Shown here one piece after another: positions 40,211 through 44,891 of a DNA stretch of 44,891 nucleotides. Position 1 is the first letter of the stretch, and every line of letters begins with the position of its first letter. This stretch comes from Eubacteriales bacterium (GTDB taxonomy: Bacteria; Bacillota; Clostridia; Saccharofermentanales; DTU023), in the NCBI GenBank assembly GCA_030532065.1, contig JAUNLW010000008.1:1-44891 (forward strand), written 5' to 3'. The notes below the pieces were generated by a model. The model did no database searches and was not told the origin of the DNA. It saw only the letters and a program-made list of their open reading frames with translations. The translations under genes were made by a program, and so were the position numbers.

Positions 40211-41530
40211 TTATTTGCTACTGTTAGGCTCAATGGTGGTCAGATAGACGAAACCGTCGTCCTTGACCTGGTTGACGATAGCGGACTTAACGGCATCGCC
40301 TTCTTCGTCCAGCGTGATAACACCGGTAGCGCCAATAAAGTCTTTGGTCTCGGCCAGAGCGTCACGGATGGCCTCGGGTTCCGCGGAGCCGGCACGTTCG
40401 ATAGCGTCGATGATTACCATGTAAGCGTCATAGCCTAAAGCGGCAAAGGCGTTGGAGTTTTCGTTAAATTTGGCTTTGTATTTGTCCAGGTAAGCTTCAG
40501 ATACATCGTTCAAGGGTTTCTCATAAGTAAAGTGAGAGGAGAAATAAACTTCTTTGTTGATGTTCTCGCCGCCGATCTTGATAAAGTCAGGGGATTCCCA
40601 AGTATCGCCGCCCAGCATGGGGACTTCGATGCCCAGGTCACGGGCCTGCTTGATCATGAGGGCGCATTCGCCGTAGTTACCGGGGCAGAAGATTACGTCA
40701 GGCTCAGCCTGCTTGATGTTATTTAGCTGAGAGGTGAAGTCCTGGTCACCGGAACGGTAGGAAGCTTCTGCTACGATAGCGTCAGCGCCGTTGATCTCGG
40801 TGAAGGCATCGACGAAGTACTTAACCAGGCCGACCGAGTAGTCTTGCGCGATATCCTTGACTACGGCAGCGGTTTTAGCGCCTAAGTTTTCGCTGGCGAA
40901 TTTAGCCATAACGGTGCCCTGGAAGGGATCGATAAAGCAAACGCGGAAGTAATAGGGGTTGTTCTTGGTAACCTGAGGGTTAGTGGGTGAGCAGCCTACA
41001 GCTGGAATTTTAGCATCCATGAAAACACCACCGCCGGCGATAGAGAGGGAAGAACTGTAAGAACCAACTACAGCGTTGACCTTGTCTTTATCTACCAGAC
41101 GTTGGGCAGCGTTGGAGGCTTCTACCTGGTCGGATTTGTTGTCAACTACGACCAGTTCTACCTTACGGCCGAGGACTTCGGGTTTTTCCTCGTGAGCAAG
41201 TTCGATACCTTGGAAGGTCAGCTCGCCGCCGGAAGCGCTGGCACCGGTGAAGGGCTCAAAGACTCCGATCTTGATAACGTCGCCACTGGCAGATTTATCA
41301 TCGGCAGGCTCTTCTTTTTCATCTTCCTTAGTTTCTTCTTTTGTGTCTTCAGTATCTTCTTTTTTGTCGTCAGCGGGCTCTTCCTTATCCTTTTGATCGT
41401 CTTTTGCCTCTTCCGTAGCTTCAGACGCGGGTTTTTCGGTCGGCTTCGACTTTTTCTCATCTGTGCCGCAAGCGACAAAGGTGAACAATAGTAGAAATGC
41501 GAGGGTTGCAGTGAGTAGCTTCTTTTTCAT
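40211..41530 (-). CDS. livJ: Branched-chain amino acid binding lipoprotein LivJ
   Basis: A 439-residue type I periplasmic-binding-fold protein. A signal with lipobox FVAC gives Cys21. Residues ~22-90 are an unusually long, highly charged Lys/Glu/Asp tether with EEPADDK occurring twice. The binding fold starts at VIKIGVFEPFTGASASGGE and includes VNAVVGSYSSSLSIAGGGVF and LAALGYDAYMV-like segments (FAALGYDAYMVIIDAIERAG). It is the first and probably most expressed gene of the liv operon, behind the promoter at 41616-41644. Substrate class comes from the family; specificity within aliphatic amino acids is unknown. Confidence 0.93.
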   Translation of the reverse strand: MKKKLLTATLAFLLLFTFVACGTDEKKSKPTEKPASEATEEAKDDQKDKEEPADDKKEDTEDTKEETKEDEKEEPADDKSASGDVIKIGVFEPFTGASASGGELTFQGIELAHEEKPEVLGRKVELVVVDNKSDQVEASNAAQRLVDKDKVNAVVGSYSSSLSIAGGGVFMDAKIPAVGCSPTNPQVTKNNPYYFRVCFIDPFQGTVMAKFASENLGAKTAAVVKDIAQDYSVGLVKYFVDAFTEINGADAIVAEASYRSGDQDFTSQLNNIKQAEPDVIFCPGNYGECALMIKQARDLGIEVPMLGGDTWESPDFIKIGGENINKEVYFSSHFTYEKPLNDVSEAYLDKYKAKFNENSNAFAALGYDAYMVIIDAIERAGSAEPEAIRDALAETKDFIGATGVITLDEEGDAVKSAIVNQVKDDGFVYLTTIEPNSSK

Positions 41531-41615
41531 ATTCTTCCTCCAAATTTAGTTGCCGTGCGACAATTTAGTGTGCATAAAACAACTATTCTGCCTAGCCACG
41601 TTAGCTAGTTGCCTA

Positions 41616-41644
41616 ATCCTAGCACTTAGGAAAAAGAACGGCAA
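41616..41644 (-). promoter_or_regulatory. Promoter of the liv operon with overlapping dyad
   Basis: On the minus strand TTGCCG (41639-41644) and TAGGAT (41616-41621) are 17 bases apart. The dyad TCCTA-AGTGC-TAGGA overlaps the -10 and could be an operator. No T-box features are seen in the ~85-base leader, which has a small CTAGC/GCTAG hairpin. The rest of the gap to 42007 is A+T-rich, without a gene; a TATACT near 41937 may be the -10 of the downstream plus-strand gene. Confidence 0.6.
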
Positions 41645-42007
41645 TTTACAGGCAAAAAGTTAGACAAATTCACCAATTGGCTTGGGCTTTTATCGCGTAA
41701 TAAGCTTGAAATTAGGCAGCATCCACAAGAATAAAAAAACGTTGCTTTAAACAATATACAAGTTAACTTACTTTATACTCACTAAAACCACTAAGTAGCA
41801 GAGAATATTTTTCTTTTGTTAATCCGAGTGGTAGATAGCTTTAGTTAACCAGAAATGGACCGGTAAATTTACTTAATTTTTCCCTGGAATTTAAGGCGAT
41901 TTATCCAAGCCTTATTTAGCCTTAAAACGTCGTCACTATACTAGATTTATCTTCTCGAGTGCGACCAGGTTGGGCCTTGGCGTCCGAGAAAGTAAAGGAG
42001 AAATATA

Positions 42008-44002
42008 ATGAAAAAAACCTTAACCCTCATGTTGGCAGTTCTTATGTCTGTCCTGGTGCTGCTGCCTGGCAACCTGGCCCTGGCTGAAGAAACTCAACAA
42101 AATATCCAGCTGCGTTTCCACGAAGACGGCAGCTTCAAGATCATGCAAATGTCCGACTTTCAGGACTTCATCAACGACGAAAAGCCGGAAGTAAACCCCC
42201 GCAGCATTGAACTAATGGCCAAAGCTATCGCTCAAGAACAGCCTGACCTCGTAGTCATGACCGGTGACCAGATCGGTGGCAATATGAACGCTGAGCAGCT
42301 GCAAGACTACATCACCCAAATGGTTGCTCCTTTAGAAGAAGCCGAAGTACCCTGGCTGGTAACTTACGGCAACCACGATGAGGATGCCACTGATGCTCTG
42401 ACAGAAGGCTGGAACAAGATCCGTCAACTGGATTTCTACATGAGCTTTGCTCACAACATTAACCAACACAGCATGAGCGGTGCAGAGTCTGTCGATGAGA
42501 ATGGTAATACCATCGCGGTAGGCGATATGAATGTCCTAGTTTACGATAACAGCGGTGTACAACCTCTCTACAATATTTGGGCTTTTGACTCCAACCGCTA
42601 CGCTGAAGGCGGTTATGACATTATCCGTCGTGACCAGGTAAACTGGTACTATGAAACTTCCAAAGAACTGGAAGCTCAGTACGGCCTCCTCAACTCCCTC
42701 ATGTTCTTCCATATCCCTCTGCCTGAGTGGAGCATCATGACTTCTGACGCTCTGCGTTATGACGTAAGTGGTCATAAGTATGAAAACGAGTGCCCCGGTG
42801 TAGTTAACTCCGGTCTGTTCGCTGCCGCTGAGGAACGCGGCGATGTGCGCGGAATGTTTGTTGGTCACGACCACGTCAATGATTATGTTGGAACTTACAA
42901 AAATATTAAGCTGGGCTATGACGCCAACGTTGGCTTCCAAACCTACGGTCTCGGTGGTGAAGAAAAACACTATATGCGCGGTGTACGCGTATTCGAGCTG
43001 AATGCCGAAGATCTCAGCACTTTTGAGACCCGTATGCTCTACGCTTCTGACCTGGGTATTGATGTCAGCCTCGATGGACCTGCTTTAGCCGTCGCGGCAG
43101 CGGACGAAAGCGCCGATGGTGAAACTTTTGAGCTTACCATCCTGCACCAAAATGACATTCACGGTCACGTTGATCGCCTGCCTTACTACAAAACCCTCAT
43201 TGACCAAGTAAAAGCCGAAAAAGAAAACGTCTTAGTCCTCCAAGGTGGCGATATCTTCCTGCGCGGTGAATTCCAGGACCTGCAGGGCGAAGCGGAGATG
43301 GACATGATGAACGCCATGGGCTTTGACACCTGGGTGCTGGGTAATAATGACTTTCGCGTGCCCCCTCAAGGTGGCTCCATTATGGACGGTAATGAGCAGA
43401 TCCAAAACCTGATTACTCAGGCCGAGTTCCCCACTCTCTGCGCTAATGTCACCATGAAAGATACCAGCGAATACATCGACAATGTAGAACCATACACCAT
43501 CAAAGACATCAACGGCATCAAGGTTGCCGTAATCGGTGTAACTTCTCTCAAGCCCCAGCAGCGTGAATGGGAAGAAGTTTCTGACAAAGTATTTGAAAGC
43601 GGTGAAATCACCGTAGCCAGACTGGTGCCGGAACTTCAGGAGCAAAGCGATATTATCATCGTCCTATCTCACTGTGGTATCCATGTAGACGCTTTAATCG
43701 ACCGTATCCCCGGCGTATCCGCCGTCATCGGCGCTGATGACCACTTCGTGATCGAAAAGCCCATGTACATCCCCGATCCAGTCGGCTTCTATGCTGGCCC
43801 CATCGCTCAAGCTGGTGGTGAAGGAGATCATTATCTGGGCCGTTTGGACCTCAAGTTCAAGACCAACGAAGGCGCTTGGTACTTAGACAGCTTTGACGGC
43901 TATCTCTATGACCTGGATGGCGTAGAAGCCAACCAGGACATCCTCGACCTCATCGAAAGCTACCGCGCCATCATTGAAGAAAGCCAAAAGCAAGCCGCTT
44001 AG
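42008..44002 (+). CDS. Secreted protein with two metallophosphoesterase domains
   Basis: A 664-residue exported protein. Signal peptide: MKKTLTLMLAVLMSVLVLLP, cleavage probably after LALA. Domain 1 (~30-345) resembles Dcr2-type calcineurin phosphoesterases: FKIMQMSDFQD, VVMTGDQIGG, VTYGNHDED, MFFHIPLPEW, GMFVGHDHVND. Domain 2 (~375-655) resembles the catalytic domain of 5'-nucleotidases: LTILHQNDIHGHVD, LVLQGGDIF, VLGNNDFRV, IIVLSHCGIHVD, VIGADDHFV. In domain 2 the usual GNHD is GNND and GHSH is replaced, so it may have altered metal binding. The UshA-type C-terminal substrate domain is missing. No wall anchor is seen. Probably releases phosphate or nucleosides outside the cell. Ribosome site AAAGGAGAA. 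Confidence 0.87.
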   Translation: MKKTLTLMLAVLMSVLVLLPGNLALAEETQQNIQLRFHEDGSFKIMQMSDFQDFINDEKPEVNPRSIELMAKAIAQEQPDLVVMTGDQIGGNMNAEQLQDYITQMVAPLEEAEVPWLVTYGNHDEDATDALTEGWNKIRQLDFYMSFAHNINQHSMSGAESVDENGNTIAVGDMNVLVYDNSGVQPLYNIWAFDSNRYAEGGYDIIRRDQVNWYYETSKELEAQYGLLNSLMFFHIPLPEWSIMTSDALRYDVSGHKYENECPGVVNSGLFAAAEERGDVRGMFVGHDHVNDYVGTYKNIKLGYDANVGFQTYGLGGEEKHYMRGVRVFELNAEDLSTFETRMLYASDLGIDVSLDGPALAVAAADESADGETFELTILHQNDIHGHVDRLPYYKTLIDQVKAEKENVLVLQGGDIFLRGEFQDLQGEAEMDMMNAMGFDTWVLGNNDFRVPPQGGSIMDGNEQIQNLITQAEFPTLCANVTMKDTSEYIDNVEPYTIKDINGIKVAVIGVTSLKPQQREWEEVSDKVFESGEITVARLVPELQEQSDIIIVLSHCGIHVDALIDRIPGVSAVIGADDHFVIEKPMYIPDPVGFYAGPIAQAGGEGDHYLGRLDLKFKTNEGAWYLDSFDGYLYDLDGVEANQDILDLIESYRAIIEESQKQAA

Positions 44003-44055
44003 TTTGCGACTGAACCCGCAAGCCAAACTTATATTTTGTGATCCCTGCTTAAACG

Positions 44056-44089
44056 AAGACCGGGCCCTCCCTCTGAGAGCCCGGTCTTT
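44056..44089. terminator. Bidirectional terminator between phosphoesterase and sortase genes
   Basis: AAGACCGGGC (44056-44065) and GCCCGGTCTT (44079-44088) form a 10-bp stem with a 13-base loop and short T runs on both strands. Confidence 0.8.
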
Positions 44090-44113
44090 GCTAGATATCG
44101 ATTTTCCTGGCCT

Positions 44114-44875
44114 CTATTTCTCTGGAACTTTTTCCTGCCAAACTTCTGGCGTATAGTCCAGCGTTGCTTCCAGCTCTGCTACTACGAACCAACGGGAAGA
44201 TACATTACCCTGATAGCAGGTCATGATGGTGAGTATTGAATCCGCTTCGTAGGCCTTGTTACGATCTATGTCAAGCATGTAAACAGCGTCAGTATCTTTT
44301 TGCGCTGTGTCGATTACGCGGTAGACATAAATCTTATTTTTGTCTGTGAGATAGATCATCTGACCGGTCTTGGCGTCCATGAGATTGTGGAGCAAAACAC
44401 CTTTGCCCCGTACATGGTGGCCGGTGAGGACAAAGTTGCCGGCATCGGGCTCACGGTCAGCCAGGAGCGTGCCCACGCCTGCCAAAAGGTTGGTGTTGGA
44501 GGCGGAGTTAAATACGGCTAAATCTATTTCCACATCTGGGATGGCCAGCTCGGCCATGATATCTTCTGGCTTCCATTGACCCAGGAGCGGCCAAAAGTCA
44601 GTGTGGCCGATTTCCTTTATCTCATCAAAGGGAGTGGGCTGTTCGTTGTCCCAGGCCTTGGCCATAGACTCAGCGGAAATCTCTGCCAGGTCGATATTGC
44701 TGTTGCGAGATAACAGCCAGGAGTTAAAGAAGGGCAAGAGAAGGCCCAGGATGCCGAGCACCATGAGTACGGTGCCCAGGCTGCGTAAAAGCTTTATCTT
44801 GCTGTCTTCTTTGGCCACTTGTTGCTTGGTCGGAGGCGCGCCTTTAACCTGCGGTTGAGGTGTTTTATCTGACAT
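44114..44875 (-). CDS. Sortase (class A-like transpeptidase)
   Basis: At least 253 residues. A cytoplasmic Pro/Lys-rich start and one membrane anchor (VLMVLGILGLLLPFF) are followed by a sortase domain: AELAIPDVEIDLAVF, His in FVLTGHHVRGKGVLL, catalytic Cys in ILTIMTCYQG and Arg in SSRWFVV. It cleaves LPXTG-type signals and joins the protein to the wall. A candidate substrate (LPKTG) is encoded at 34111-35346. ATG 44875 has no clear ribosome site and the frame stays open to the window edge, so the real start may lie outside. Confidence 0.88.
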   Translation of the reverse strand: MSDKTPQPQVKGAPPTKQQVAKEDSKIKLLRSLGTVLMVLGILGLLLPFFNSWLLSRNSNIDLAEISAESMAKAWDNEQPTPFDEIKEIGHTDFWPLLGQWKPEDIMAELAIPDVEIDLAVFNSASNTNLLAGVGTLLADREPDAGNFVLTGHHVRGKGVLLHNLMDAKTGQMIYLTDKNKIYVYRVIDTAQKDTDAVYMLDIDRNKAYEADSILTIMTCYQGNVSSRWFVVAELEATLDYTPEVWQEKVPEK

Positions 44876-44891
44876 CGGTGTTTGATCTGCC

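Noticed and set aside
41531..42007. T-box or other riboswitch ahead of livJ
   Set aside because: I found no T-box consensus element and no terminator/antiterminator pair in the leader.

Overview
The window looks like chromosomal DNA of a Gram-positive Bacillota, probably an anaerobic, amino-acid-using member of the Clostridia. The signs are lipobox-bearing ABC binding proteins, an LPXTG wall protein and a sortase, split GcvPA/GcvPB, one large fused PurL with a glutaminase end, an M55 D-aminopeptidase, and strong GGAGG-type ribosome sites. I cannot name the genus. I see no rRNA, tRNA, IS element, phage or CRISPR array.

Layout. 0-2.3 kb: a repeat-domain lipoprotein. 2.3-6.3 kb (minus): cupin, class V aminotransferase, threonine aldolase and MatC-type permease, a glycine/glyoxylate-flavoured operon divergent from a GntR regulator. 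6.5-14.8 kb (plus): GntR, then an oligopeptide-type ABC transporter (binding protein, two ATPases, two permeases) whose operon ends in two cytoplasmic phosphodiesterases, suggesting import and cleavage of a phosphodiester. 14.8-18.2 kb: AcoX-like NAD kinase, XRE-cupin regulator, class I aminotransferase. 18.4-24.1 kb (plus): SDR, divergent GcvPA and GcvPB, NhaC antiporter, with no GcvT or GcvH. 24.4-28.4 kb: PurL. 28.4-29.64 kb: gene-free nested tandem repeats. 29.6-33.6 kb (minus): DUF819 membrane protein, gamma-glutamyltransferase interrupted by an in-frame TGA, orphan AraC-type response regulator. 34.1-36.5 kb: LPXTG protein and D-aminopeptidase. 36.7-41.5 kb (minus): complete livJHMGF branched-chain amino acid transporter. 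42.0-44.9 kb: secreted double metallophosphoesterase and a sortase.

Three patterns cut across the genes. (1) None of the 33 stop codons I read is TGA (20 TAA, 13 TAG), and the only in-frame TGA I found inside a gene sits where gamma-glutamyltransferases carry tryptophan. (2) Many genes end inside a short tandem array that repeats the stop codon and last codons downstream (units of 11, 17, 18, 26, 30 and 49 bp). (3) Downstream of purL lies an array of about eleven ~72-bp units, eight in one orientation and three inverted, with palindromic linkers and a 217-bp higher-order repeat. These repeat systems and the possible TGA recoding are the most likely undescribed biology here.
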